Translations under genes and position numbers: made by a program
Assembly (NCBI RefSeq): GCF_014109725.1
Contig: NZ_CP058554.1
Coordinates: forward strand, 3,286,001-3,350,000
Length of the DNA stretch: 64,000 bases
Source: Comamonas piscis
GTDB taxonomy: Bacteria > Pseudomonadota > Gammaproteobacteria > Burkholderiales > Burkholderiaceae_C
Direction: 5' to 3'
Notes under the pieces: model-generated
Databases searched by the model: none
Told to the model about the DNA's origin: nothing
What the model saw: only the letters and a program-made list of their open reading frames with translations
Shown here: positions 25,880 to 33,397 of the stretch, piece by piece
How the letters are laid out: each line of letters starts with the position of its first letter
Position numbering within the stretch: the first letter of the stretch is position 1

Positions 25880-26272
25880 ATGCTCATCCACGGCGCATGC
25901 CACTGCCAAGCGGTTCGCTTTACCGCCCTGATTGATCCAGCCCAGGTCAGCGTTTGCCATTGCACGGATTGCCAAGTGCTGTCGGGCGCGCCCATGCGGG
26001 CCATTGTGAAAGCCGCCATCGCCGACTTTTCGCTGCAAGGGGTCGTGCGCGCCTATACCAAGACGGCCCAAAGCGGTCAGCGCCGCGAACAGGTCTTTTG
26101 CCCCGATTGCGGAACACCGCTTTATGGCTGCGGCGTGCAGAACCCGGACTTCGTCGTGATTCGGCTGGGCTGTGTAGAGGAGCGGGCACAGCTGCCACCA
26201 CAGCGGCAGATATGGACGGCATCCACGATGCCTTGGCTGAGCGACTGCGTGGCGCAGTCCGGGCCTGCATGA
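25880..26272 (+). CDS. GFA-fold zinc protein
   Basis: 130-residue member of the glutathione-dependent formaldehyde-activating enzyme (GFA) fold. The zinc cysteines are seen in GACHCQAVRF, CHCTDCQVLSG and FCPDCGTPLYG, in the family order. Biochemical function of most such small relatives is not known, and a formaldehyde role should not be assumed. It opens a run of four overlapping plus-strand genes; its stop overlaps the next start as ATGA. Confidence 0.88.
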   Translation: MLIHGACHCQAVRFTALIDPAQVSVCHCTDCQVLSGAPMRAIVKAAIADFSLQGVVRAYTKTAQSGQRREQVFCPDCGTPLYGCGVQNPDFVVIRLGCVEERAQLPPQRQIWTASTMPWLSDCVAQSGPA

Positions 26273-26712
26273 CCGTCCCAGCGCAGGCGTCTACCCTCCC
26301 CACGGTCTGCGACAATCTGGCCATGCCCCGCCAGTTTGAATTTGCCGATTCCGAAATCAGCCATATCCGCAGCACGCCTGAGGGCTGCAGCATCGATTTT
26401 TCAGCCGCACTGATCACCGAGATGGTGCAAGGACAAGCCAGCCGCAGCTTCAGCAACGGCTTGCGCCTGATTCTGCACCAAATTCCAGCAACCACAGCGC
26501 CCCCAGTTGGAGGCTTTGGATTGTTGGCGGCTGGCATGCTGAGCGTGGGAGACCAACGGCACAGCGCATTGCCAGTTCCCAGCCACTTCGAGGCAGAAAG
26601 CATGGCGCTGCATCTGCAGTTTGCCGATGGCCAACGGCTGGAGCTGCGCTACCAAAGCCTGCGCTGTGAAGCCACTGAAGAGGCCCAAGAGGTGGAGGTG
26701 CTGGCATGCTAA
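26269..26712 (+). CDS. Uncharacterised protein overlapping GFA gene
   Basis: 147-residue protein from the ATG at 26269, which overlaps the GFA stop by four bases; an ATG at 26323 (MPRQFEFADSE) gives a 129-residue product and may be the true start. No family recognised. The sequence is mixed alpha/beta with pairs such as FEFADSEISHIRS and LHLQFADGQRLELRYQSL, suggesting a small beta-sheet domain, and has no signal peptide. Its end overlaps the DUF523 start by seven bases. Coding is supported by the tight overlaps on both sides. Confidence 0.62.
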   Translation: MTVPAQASTLPTVCDNLAMPRQFEFADSEISHIRSTPEGCSIDFSAALITEMVQGQASRSFSNGLRLILHQIPATTAPPVGGFGLLAAGMLSVGDQRHSALPVPSHFEAESMALHLQFADGQRLELRYQSLRCEATEEAQEVEVLAC

Positions 26713-27212
26713 ACCGCGCACTCCCCAAGGTGCTGGTCAGCGGATGCCTGCTGGGCCAGCCCGTTCGCTATGACGGCAGCCACAAAGGCGCGCAGCACCC
26801 GGTGCTGGACGGCTGGCTGGCAAAGCAGCAGGTCATCAGTATCTGCCCGGAGATGGCGGCGGGCTTGCCCACGCCCAGGCTAGCTGCCGAGATCGTGGGC
26901 GGCAGCGCCATCGCGGTGCTGCGCCATACCGCCCAGGTGCGCGACAGCGCCGGCAACGATGTGACCGCCGCCTTTGTGCAGGGCGCCCAACTCGCGCTGC
27001 AGCTGGTGCAGCGCCATGGCATTCGGGTGGCGGTGCTGAAGGAGTTCAGCCCAAGCTGCGGCTCCAGCCAGATCTATGACGGGCAGTTTTCCGGCCACAC
27101 CGTGCCGGGCGAAGGCCTCGCCAGCAGCTTGTTGCGCCAAGCCGGCGTGGCGGTTTTTAACGAGTACCAATGGGACGAAGCGGCCCGGCAACTGGAGGCC
27201 TATGCTGTTTGA
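26706..27212 (+). CDS. DUF523-family protein
   Basis: 168-residue protein of the DUF523 (YbbK-like) family. Conserved cysteine segments LVSGCLLGQPVRYDG, ISICPEMAAGLPTPR and LKEFSPSCGSSQIYDG are all present, suggesting a redox or metal-binding site. No established reaction. Third gene of an overlapping four-gene set; its last codons overlap the cold-shock/DUF1294 start by 11 bases. Confidence 0.9.
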   Translation: MLNRALPKVLVSGCLLGQPVRYDGSHKGAQHPVLDGWLAKQQVISICPEMAAGLPTPRLAAEIVGGSAIAVLRHTAQVRDSAGNDVTAAFVQGAQLALQLVQRHGIRVAVLKEFSPSCGSSQIYDGQFSGHTVPGEGLASSLLRQAGVAVFNEYQWDEAARQLEAYAV

Positions 27213-27879
27213 AGGCATCCTGCACACCTGGAATGACGACCGTGGCTTTGGCTTTATCAGTCCCGATGGCGGTGGCCCCAAAGTATTTGTGCATATCTCT
27301 GCCTTCCAAACCAGCGCCATACGCCCGCAGGCTCGCCAACGGCTGAGCTATGTACTGGAGAAGCCAGCAGGCGACAAGCTGCGTGCTAGCCGTGCCAAGG
27401 TACTGGGGGACAACATGGACAACCACGAGCTAGCAAGCAAGCCCCAGCCACAACGCCAGCGCCCACCCACGCAGCGCAAGCAACGCCAGATGGCCAGCGC
27501 CCCCACATCCAGCGGCGCAGGCTTGCTGCTTATTCCTGCACTGGCCGTGCTGCTGCTGGTGCTGGGCCTGCTCTTTGGTTCCACCTGGCGGGCAGCGGGC
27601 TGGTATGTGCTGGCCTCGGTGGTCACCTTTGCCTGGTATGCCTGGGACAAATCGTCTGCCAAACAAGGGCATTGGCGTACCCCAGAAAAGCACCTGCTGA
27701 TGCTCGGTTTGGTGGGAGGCTGGCCAGGCGCTGTGCTGGCCCAGCAATGGCTGCGCCATAAATCCAGCAAGCGGGAGTTTTTGCACATGTTCTGGCTGAC
27801 CGTGGTGGTCAACTTGGTGGGCCTGTGCCTGCTGTTCTCTCCGCTGGGTCAGCGCCTGGGCCTGCCGGTGCTCTGGTAG
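27202..27879 (+). CDS. Cold-shock domain / DUF1294 membrane fusion protein
   Basis: 225-residue two-part protein. Residues 1-65 are a cold-shock domain with the RNP1-like GFGFISPDGG and the RNP2-like VFVHISAF. A basic Pro/Gln linker (about 75-100) leads to a DUF1294 membrane domain with three or four helices including LLLIPALAVLLLVLGLLFG and the YAWDKSSAKQGHWRTPEKHL and GGWPGAVLAQQWLRHKSSKREF motifs. It probably binds RNA or single-stranded DNA at the membrane. This fusion recurs in proteobacteria. Confidence 0.9.
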   Translation: MLFEGILHTWNDDRGFGFISPDGGGPKVFVHISAFQTSAIRPQARQRLSYVLEKPAGDKLRASRAKVLGDNMDNHELASKPQPQRQRPPTQRKQRQMASAPTSSGAGLLLIPALAVLLLVLGLLFGSTWRAAGWYVLASVVTFAWYAWDKSSAKQGHWRTPEKHLLMLGLVGGWPGAVLAQQWLRHKSSKREFLHMFWLTVVVNLVGLCLLFSPLGQRLGLPVLW

Positions 27880-27888
27880 AGCGCAGGC

Positions 27889-28941
27889 TCAAAGATCGCG
27901 CTGCCGGATCTGCGCGGCCAACTGGTCGATGCTGCTATCTGACAGATCGTCGGCCAGCAGGGTCTGGCGCAGCGCCCACTGCGCAAAATTGCGCGCCTGG
28001 CTGCGTTCGTAGTGCGGGTCGTAATGCAAAGCCATCAACTCTGAAAACAGCGGCTCCAGCGCACCTTGCGCGGCCCAGCCCTGCCAGCGTCCTACGACCT
28101 CCTTGCCCTGCAGCTCCTTGAGGTAGCCCAGCTTGGTGGCCAGCAGCCCGGCGTCCGCGCCCAGGTAGGCGTAGTCACGCAGCAGATAGGCCAGCCGCGC
28201 GGGTACCGAGGCATCGATCTCGATGATGGGTGCCTGGCGCATGCGGTCCACCAAGGCCAGGGGCACGGCAATGCGTCCGATCTTGGCGCTCTCACCTTCG
28301 ATATAGACCGGCCGGCTCAGATCGAACTGCGCCATTTGCGTCGCCATCAAGGTCTCGAAATGCTTCTGGCTGGGCTGCTCCACGCCGGGCAGGTGGCCGA
28401 GCAACGAGCCCTTGTGGCTGGCATAGCCTTCCAAGTCCATCACCTGCGCACCCTGCGCCGCCAAGGCATGTAGCACCCGGGTTTTGGCGCTGCCCGTGGC
28501 GCCGCAAAGCACCCGCAGCTGCAGGCGGGGCACCAAACTGTCGATCTGCTCAATCACATGGCCGCGAAAGCCTTTGTAGCCACCCGCCAGCTGCTGCGCA
28601 TCCCAGCCCACCAGGCGCAGCCAGGTCACCATGGAGCCGCTGCGCAGCCCACCGCGCCAGCAGTACACCAGCGGCTTCCAGTTGGCGGGCCGGTCATGGA
28701 AGGTGTCGTGCAGGTGGCGCGCCAGGTTGGCGCTCACATAAGCCGCGCCCAGGCGCTTGGCCTCAAAGGGGCTGACTTGCTTGTAGATGGTGCCAATCTC
28801 GGCGCGTTCCTCATCACTGAGCACGGGGCAGTTGATGGCGCCGGGGATGCGGTCGAGCGCAAACTCGGCCGGAGAACGGGCATCAACAATGGTGTGGAAC
28901 TGGGCAATGTCGCTGATGCGAACGGGCTGGCGATGGGACAT
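27889..28941 (-). CDS. mnmH: tRNA 2-selenouridine synthase
   Basis: 350-residue MnmH (SelU/YbbB), which converts 2-thiouridine at wobble position 34 to 2-selenouridine via a geranylated intermediate. N-terminal rhodanese domain has the catalytic cysteine in YCWRGGLRSGS (near residue 95). The P-loop domain shows GATGSAKTRVL and YIEGESAKIGR. Full length. Selenophosphate synthetase is not in the window. Convergent with the cold-shock fusion gene. Confidence 0.93.
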   Translation of the reverse strand: MSHRQPVRISDIAQFHTIVDARSPAEFALDRIPGAINCPVLSDEERAEIGTIYKQVSPFEAKRLGAAYVSANLARHLHDTFHDRPANWKPLVYCWRGGLRSGSMVTWLRLVGWDAQQLAGGYKGFRGHVIEQIDSLVPRLQLRVLCGATGSAKTRVLHALAAQGAQVMDLEGYASHKGSLLGHLPGVEQPSQKHFETLMATQMAQFDLSRPVYIEGESAKIGRIAVPLALVDRMRQAPIIEIDASVPARLAYLLRDYAYLGADAGLLATKLGYLKELQGKEVVGRWQGWAAQGALEPLFSELMALHYDPHYERSQARNFAQWALRQTLLADDLSDSSIDQLAAQIRQRDL

Positions 28942-29142
28942 AAGGCAGTCGCTGGCAGCAAAGGGCCAGTCTAAAGATCAGGGCAAGCGCCGGACACAAC
29001 CGTCGGGTTGTGCGGCCACTGCGCAGTGTGATCGAGCCTCGATACAGCCATCGCAAGCTGGTATGGAAGCGTTTCCATTACCGCACCTGCGCTGCGCGAA
29101 AGAGCGAATTATCCCATGCGGGGTGCCAGCATGCAGGGGCCG

Positions 29143-29673
29143 TTAGCCATCCACCGGCTTGGCCGGCGTGGGCAGCAGCAACTGGTACAAAGCCAGGTCC
29201 AGCCAGCGCCCAAATTTAAAGCCCACCTGGGGCATCAAGCCAACCGACTTGAAACCCAGCCGCTCATGCAAGGCGATTGAGCCGGCGTTGGCCGCATCAA
29301 TCGCGCCCACCAGCGCATGCACATCATTCAAACGTGCCTCTTCGATGATGGCCTGCATCAGCTGCAAACCCAGACCTTTGCCGCGCTGGTCTGTGCGCAC
29401 ATAGACCGAATGTTCCATCGTGTACTTATAGGCCGGGTAAGCGCGGAAAGCTCCATAGCTGGCAAAGCCCAGCAGCTCACCCGCCGAGTCCTCAACGCCA
29501 ATCACGGGGTAGCCGCCTCTCAGCTTGGCATCAAACCAGCTGCGCATATTGTCAGCATTGCGGGGCTGGTAGTCATACAGCGCGGTGCTGTTGACGATGG
29601 CGTCGTTCAGAATCGCCAAAATCGCCGGCGCATGCCGGTCATGGGTGCAGCGCACCCAAAGTCTCTGAGTCAT
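29143..29673 (-). CDS. GNAT acetyltransferase, phosphinothricin/MddA-like
   Basis: 176-residue GNAT enzyme of the phosphinothricin / methionine-derivative acetyltransferase group. Typical are the start ILAILNDAIVNSTALYDYQPR, the acetyl-CoA loop DQRGKGLGLQLMQ, and the C-terminal NAGSIALHERLGFKSVG. It probably acetylates amino groups of methionine sulfoximine-like or related compounds. ATG at 29673 is internal to the end of the XRE-cupin gene, which overlaps it by 35 bases in another frame, so both are co-transcribed and likely co-regulated. Confidence 0.9.
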   Translation of the reverse strand: MTQRLWVRCTHDRHAPAILAILNDAIVNSTALYDYQPRNADNMRSWFDAKLRGGYPVIGVEDSAGELLGFASYGAFRAYPAYKYTMEHSVYVRTDQRGKGLGLQLMQAIIEEARLNDVHALVGAIDAANAGSIALHERLGFKSVGLMPQVGFKFGRWLDLALYQLLLPTPAKPVDG

Positions 29674-30280
29674 CCATCTCTCCAGAAAAAACCACAGGCA
29701 ACGGCTCCGGGCTACCGTCCAGCGCGGCCAGGGCGAGCAGATAGCGGGCAGGCGCTCGGCCGGGGTTGCTAAATACAAGGGTTTGGTCGAGCACCATTGC
29801 CAGGCAATCTCCCGCCTGCAAATGCCAACTCTGCGTGCCCAGGCTCAGATGCAGCTCGCCTTGCAGCAACCACAGCTGCTGGTGCAAGGGCTGGCTGCGC
29901 AGGCCGTTGTCAAACGCCACACGCTGGCCGGGCGGGAACACCACCTCCACCATCTCAAACGGGGCCGGAAAGCCTACCGGGCTCAGCTGCCGGCGCTCAT
30001 AGCCGGTTGCAGGGTCGCGCCAGCACAGCTGTGCATCCGCGCGGGCCAAGGGCTGAGGTGCCTGCGCCTGGCGCTCATCGGCAAACAATGCTGCCAGCGG
30101 CACCTGCAAGGCCTGCGCCAGCTTGCCCAGCACGGCGGCCGTGGCACTGGTTTGCCCCCGCTCGATCAGCGAAATCATGGAACGGCTTACCCCACTGCGC
30201 TGGGCCAAACCCTCTAGCGTGTAAGCCCTGTGTTTGCGCAAGCTGCGCACCCGGGCAGATAAAAGCTCGTCAACCGTCAT
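29639..30280 (-). CDS. XRE-family regulator with cupin domain
   Basis: 213-residue transcription factor. N-terminal helix-turn-helix TLEGLAQRSGVSRSMISLIERGQTSAT (about residues 21-47) is followed by a cupin fold (about 90-200) with the motif QPLHQQLWLLQGELHLSLG. The cupin likely senses a small ligand. It overlaps the GNAT gene, which it probably controls. A 9-bp inverted repeat directly upstream of its start is the expected operator. Confidence 0.88.
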   Translation of the reverse strand: MTVDELLSARVRSLRKHRAYTLEGLAQRSGVSRSMISLIERGQTSATAAVLGKLAQALQVPLAALFADERQAQAPQPLARADAQLCWRDPATGYERRQLSPVGFPAPFEMVEVVFPPGQRVAFDNGLRSQPLHQQLWLLQGELHLSLGTQSWHLQAGDCLAMVLDQTLVFSNPGRAPARYLLALAALDGSPEPLPVVFSGEMDDSETLGALHP

Positions 30281-30321
30281 AAATCCAATGTAACAGAAAT
30301 AAATTCCTTTATATTGGATTT
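30281..30321. promoter_or_regulatory. Inverted repeat upstream of XRE-cupin gene
   Basis: Perfect 9-bp arms AAATCCAAT (30281-30289) and ATTGGATTT (30313-30321) flank 23 bases of AT-rich sequence directly upstream of the regulator's ATG. This is a likely autoregulatory operator spanning its promoter. Confidence 0.45.
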
Positions 30322-30417
30322 TTGACTGAATGACCGCGGTGGCTCGCCATTCATTTGCAAGCGATGGCTGATGAGGTTGGTGTTAGAGCACGGATCAGGC
30401 CGAGGCCAGTGCCAGGC

Positions 30418-31173
30418 CTAAGGCAGCTTGCGGCGCAGTGCCTCAAAGAACAAGGTCGATTGCAGACGCTCGCCGTTGGCTTGCTCCGCTACGGTCGCCG
30501 CCAAGGCCGGATCGCAGGGCGCCAGGGGCACACCGGTCGACTGCGCAAGCACCTGGGCCTGGCAGGCGCGCTCCAGGTAGTAGAGGTCGTCAAACGCATA
30601 GTCCATGCGCTCGCCGCAAACAATGATGCCGTGGTTGCCCAGAAAGCTGATGTCCGCGCCCTGCATGGCGTTGGCAATGCGTTCGCCCTCGCTGTCATCC
30701 AGCGCAAAACCGTTGTACTGGGCGTCGATGGCCAGGCGGCCATGGAAGCGCATCGCATTCTGGCTCAAGGTGGTGTCGAGCGCGCGTTGGGTCGTCAAGG
30801 TCAAGGCGCTGGCGTAAGGCATATGGGTGTGCAGCACGCAGGTTTTGCGGGCAATGCGGTGTACCGCAGCATGGATGAACATCGCCGTTGGCTCCACCAC
30901 ATGGCCACCCGCTACCACGGCGCCCCGGGCGTCAACCATCACCACATCATCGGCCTGCACCTCGCTCCACATGAGGCCGCGCGGGTTCAGCAAAAAATGC
31001 TGTCCATCGGGCAGCGCCATGCTGAAGTGGTTGCACACGCCCTCCCCCAGACCAAAGTGCGCCGCCGCGCGCAAAGCCAGCGCCATGTCCTCGCGCATGC
31101 GCTGCACATCGGGCCGGGTGAACAAGGGGTGAGACAGGTCGGCAGGCGCAAAAGGAGCATTCATCGGGTGCAT
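30418..31173 (-). CDS. Class II aldolase/adducin-family protein
   Basis: 251-residue zinc-dependent class II aldolase fold. Metal-binding histidines are in CVLHTHMPYASAL (HxH) and the downstream FLGNHGIIVCGE, and the phosphate/substrate loop is NHFSMALPDG with FLLNPRGLMWSEV. The preference for an uncharged N-terminal segment suits the 3-oxo-acid/decarboxylase subset rather than fuculose aldolase, but substrate is unknown. ATG at 31173 is chosen; one at 31164 is also possible. Stands alone between the XRE gene and the CoA-transferase terminator. Confidence 0.83.
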   Translation of the reverse strand: MHPMNAPFAPADLSHPLFTRPDVQRMREDMALALRAAAHFGLGEGVCNHFSMALPDGQHFLLNPRGLMWSEVQADDVVMVDARGAVVAGGHVVEPTAMFIHAAVHRIARKTCVLHTHMPYASALTLTTQRALDTTLSQNAMRFHGRLAIDAQYNGFALDDSEGERIANAMQGADISFLGNHGIIVCGERMDYAFDDLYYLERACQAQVLAQSTGVPLAPCDPALAATVAEQANGERLQSTLFFEALRRKLP

Positions 31174-31252
31174 TCTGAAAGAGTTCAATCGCCAGTATGT
31201 CGCCGGCACTCGCGCCCGGCAATGGGGAAAGCGACAGCTTTGTGCCGCACAC

Positions 31253-31284
31253 AAAAAAGCCCGCCAACGATGCATTGGCGGGCT
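31253..31284 (-). terminator. Terminator after CoA-transferase operon
   Basis: Perfect 10-bp stem AGCCCGCCAA / TTGGCGGGCT with a 7-base loop, followed on the minus strand by six T, 37 bases beyond the subunit B stop. Confidence 0.85.
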
Positions 31285-31321
31285 GCTTGCGGGGGCCCTG
31301 GCCCCAGTCGTTCTGCCAGTG

Positions 31322-31960
31322 TTACTGGATCAAGGTCGCGCCGGTTTTGGACTGCGCCTCGTCAAAACTCACTTCCGGTGCCAGCTCCACCACCTTCAGG
31401 CCTTCAGGCGTTACATCGAACACGCCCAGGTCGGTGATGATGCGGTCTACCACGGCCACGCCGGTCAAGGGCAGGCTGCAGTCCTTGAGGATCTTCAGAT
31501 CGGTCGTGCCGTCTTTCTTGCGTGCCACATGCTCCATCAGCACGATCACGCGCTTGACGCCGGCCACCAGGTCCATCGCGCCGCCCATGCCCTTGACCAT
31601 CTTGCCTGGAATCATCCAATTGGCCAGGTCACCCTTTTCAGACACCTGCATAGCGCCCAGGATGGACAGGTTGATTTTGCCGCCACGGATCATCGCAAAG
31701 GACTGGTCCGAGCTGAAGATGGACGAGCCGGCAATCGTGGTCACCGTCTGCTTGCCGGCATTGATCAGGTCGGCATCAATCGCTTCTTCGGTCGGAAAGG
31801 GGCCAATGCCCAGCATGCCGTTTTCCGATTGCAGCCACACTTCCTTGTCACCGGTGTGGTTGGCCACCAGGGTAGGAATGCCGATACCGAGGTTCACATA
31901 AAAGCCGTCTTCCAGCTCTTGCGCCGCACGTGCGGCCATTTGGTCTTGGGTCCAAGGCAT
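31322..31960 (-). CDS. 3-oxoacid CoA-transferase subunit B
   Basis: 212-residue beta subunit of a class I CoA-transferase (ScoB/AtoA/PcaJ family), which moves CoA between succinyl-CoA and acetoacetate or 3-oxoadipate. It shows GFYVNLGIGIPTLVANH and the catalytic glutamate region in SENGMLGIGPFP (Glu in ENG). ATG at 31960 has a GGAG ribosome-binding site; further upstream sequence is a shadow of subunit A. Directly downstream of subunit A with a 10-base gap. Sequence style is closer to succinyl-CoA:3-ketoacid transferase than to PcaJ. Confidence 0.93.
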   Translation of the reverse strand: MPWTQDQMAARAAQELEDGFYVNLGIGIPTLVANHTGDKEVWLQSENGMLGIGPFPTEEAIDADLINAGKQTVTTIAGSSIFSSDQSFAMIRGGKINLSILGAMQVSEKGDLANWMIPGKMVKGMGGAMDLVAGVKRVIVLMEHVARKKDGTTDLKILKDCSLPLTGVAVVDRIITDLGVFDVTPEGLKVVELAPEVSFDEAQSKTGATLIQ

Positions 31961-31970
31961 GACTGGCTCC

Positions 31971-32672
31971 TTACTGCTTCTCGGTGATGGTGCGCTTTTC
32001 GATGCGCTTCTCGGGCGTGGCGTTGAGCACCAGGCGGTGTACATAAATACCCGGCAGGTGGATCTCATCGGGTTTCAAGTCACCCACTTCGACAATCTCT
32101 TCCACCTCAACGATGCAAACCTTGCCGCAGGTCGCTGCCGCTGGGTTGAAGTTGCGGGCCGTCAGGCGGAACTGCAGGTTGCCGCTTTTGTCAGCGCGCC
32201 AGGCCTTGACCAGCGACACATCAGCGACGATGGAGCGCTCCATCACATAGGTCTCGCCGTCAAACTCGCGCAGCTCCTTGCCTTCGGCCACTTGCGTGCC
32301 CACACCAGTCTTGGTGAAGAAGGCGGGGATGCCAGCGCCGCCAGCGCGCATCTTCTCAGCCAGGGTGCCTTGGGGGGTAAATTCCAGCTCCAGCTCGCCG
32401 GCCAGGTACTGGCGCTCGAACTCCTTGTTCTCGCCAACGTAGGACGCGATCATCTTCTTGATCTGGCGCGTCTCCAGCAGCTTGCCCAGGCCAAAACCAT
32501 CGACGCCGGCATTGTTCGATGCCACCGTGAGGTCCTTGACGCCGCTGTCGCGCAGCGCCTCGATCAAGGCCTCGGGGATCCCACAAAGGCCAAAGCCGCC
32601 CACGGCCATTAACTGCTGGTCTGCCACCACGCCTTTGAGCGCGTCTGCAGCACTGGGGTAGATCTTATTCAC
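31971..32672 (-). CDS. 3-oxoacid CoA-transferase subunit A
   Basis: 233-residue alpha subunit (ScoA/AtoD/PcaI). It has the CoA-binding signature VGGFGLCGIPEALIEAL (near residue 25) and the C-terminal IYVHRLV. GTG at 32672 is the start because AGGAG sits eight bases upstream; the alternative ATG at 32711 lies inside the promoter palindrome. With subunit B it forms one operon facing the PAS-LuxR regulator. Confidence 0.93.
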   Translation of the reverse strand: MNKIYPSAADALKGVVADQQLMAVGGFGLCGIPEALIEALRDSGVKDLTVASNNAGVDGFGLGKLLETRQIKKMIASYVGENKEFERQYLAGELELEFTPQGTLAEKMRAGGAGIPAFFTKTGVGTQVAEGKELREFDGETYVMERSIVADVSLVKAWRADKSGNLQFRLTARNFNPAAATCGKVCIVEVEEIVEVGDLKPDEIHLPGIYVHRLVLNATPEKRIEKRTITEKQ

Positions 32673-32713
32673 ACTTGTCTCCTGATAAGAAGGGCTTGTT
32701 TCGCCAATCAAGC

Positions 32714-32739
32714 ATACTACGTATTAGGATACGTAGTAT
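32714..32739. promoter_or_regulatory. Perfect 26-bp palindromic operator between CoA-transferase and PAS-LuxR genes
   Basis: Arms ATACTACGTA and TACGTAGTAT are perfect reverse complements separated by TTAGGA. It lies in the 91-base divergent intergenic region, 25 bases from the regulator's start, and is the natural candidate site for that regulator. Confidence 0.6.
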
Positions 32740-32763
32740 TTCGTAAAGGGGACAATTTTTGCC

Positions 32764-33354
32764 ATGGCAGTGACACCACTCGACTACCGACAAGCCTTCG
32801 AAATGGCGCCTGTGGGCTTGGTGGTGTCCCACCGGCGGGTCATGATCGACTGCAACGAGCAGGTCTGCGAGATGTTCCGCACCTCGCGCGAGCTGATGAT
32901 GGGCCAATCCTTCCAGATCCTCTACCCCAGCGCCGATGAGTTCGAGCGCCTGGGCCGGCGCATTGCGCCCATCATGGGCGCCCACGGTCTGTACTCCGAC
33001 AACCGCATCATGAAGCGCGCCAATGGCGAGATGTTCTGGTGCCATGTGATGGGGCGCGCCTTCAACCGCGAAGACCCGCATGAAGGCGGCGTCTGGAGCT
33101 TTGAAGACCTGAGCGCCCTGCGCCCGGTGCGTGCCGAGCTGACAGCCCGCGAGCGCGAGGTGGCAGCGCATTTGCTTGAAGGCATGACCAGCAAGGAGAT
33201 TGGCCGCTGCCTGGGCATCAGCCACCGCACGGTAGAGATCTACCGCACCCGGCTGATGCGCAAATACGGCGCCGACTCATCCGCCGAGCTGGTGCAAAAG
33301 CTGCTGGCCGGTGGAAGCTCACTCGATATCGTGCTGGGCCCGGACGATATCTGA
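32764..33354 (+). CDS. PAS-domain LuxR-type regulator
   Basis: 196-residue activator with an N-terminal PAS domain (FEMAPVGLVVSHRRVMIDCNEQVCEMF, about residues 12-38 onward) and a C-terminal LuxR helix-turn-helix with LTAREREVAAHLLEGMTSKEIGRCLGISHRTVEIYRTRLMRKY (about residues 126-168). Ligand in the PAS pocket unknown. No receiver domain or phosphoacceptor. It is divergent to and almost certainly controls the CoA-transferase operon through the shared palindrome. Confidence 0.92.
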   Translation: MAVTPLDYRQAFEMAPVGLVVSHRRVMIDCNEQVCEMFRTSRELMMGQSFQILYPSADEFERLGRRIAPIMGAHGLYSDNRIMKRANGEMFWCHVMGRAFNREDPHEGGVWSFEDLSALRPVRAELTAREREVAAHLLEGMTSKEIGRCLGISHRTVEIYRTRLMRKYGADSSAELVQKLLAGGSSLDIVLGPDDI

Positions 33355-33397
33355 ACGCTCCCACAGAAATTGCCTGGCCCTGCCAGGCAGTTCTGCA

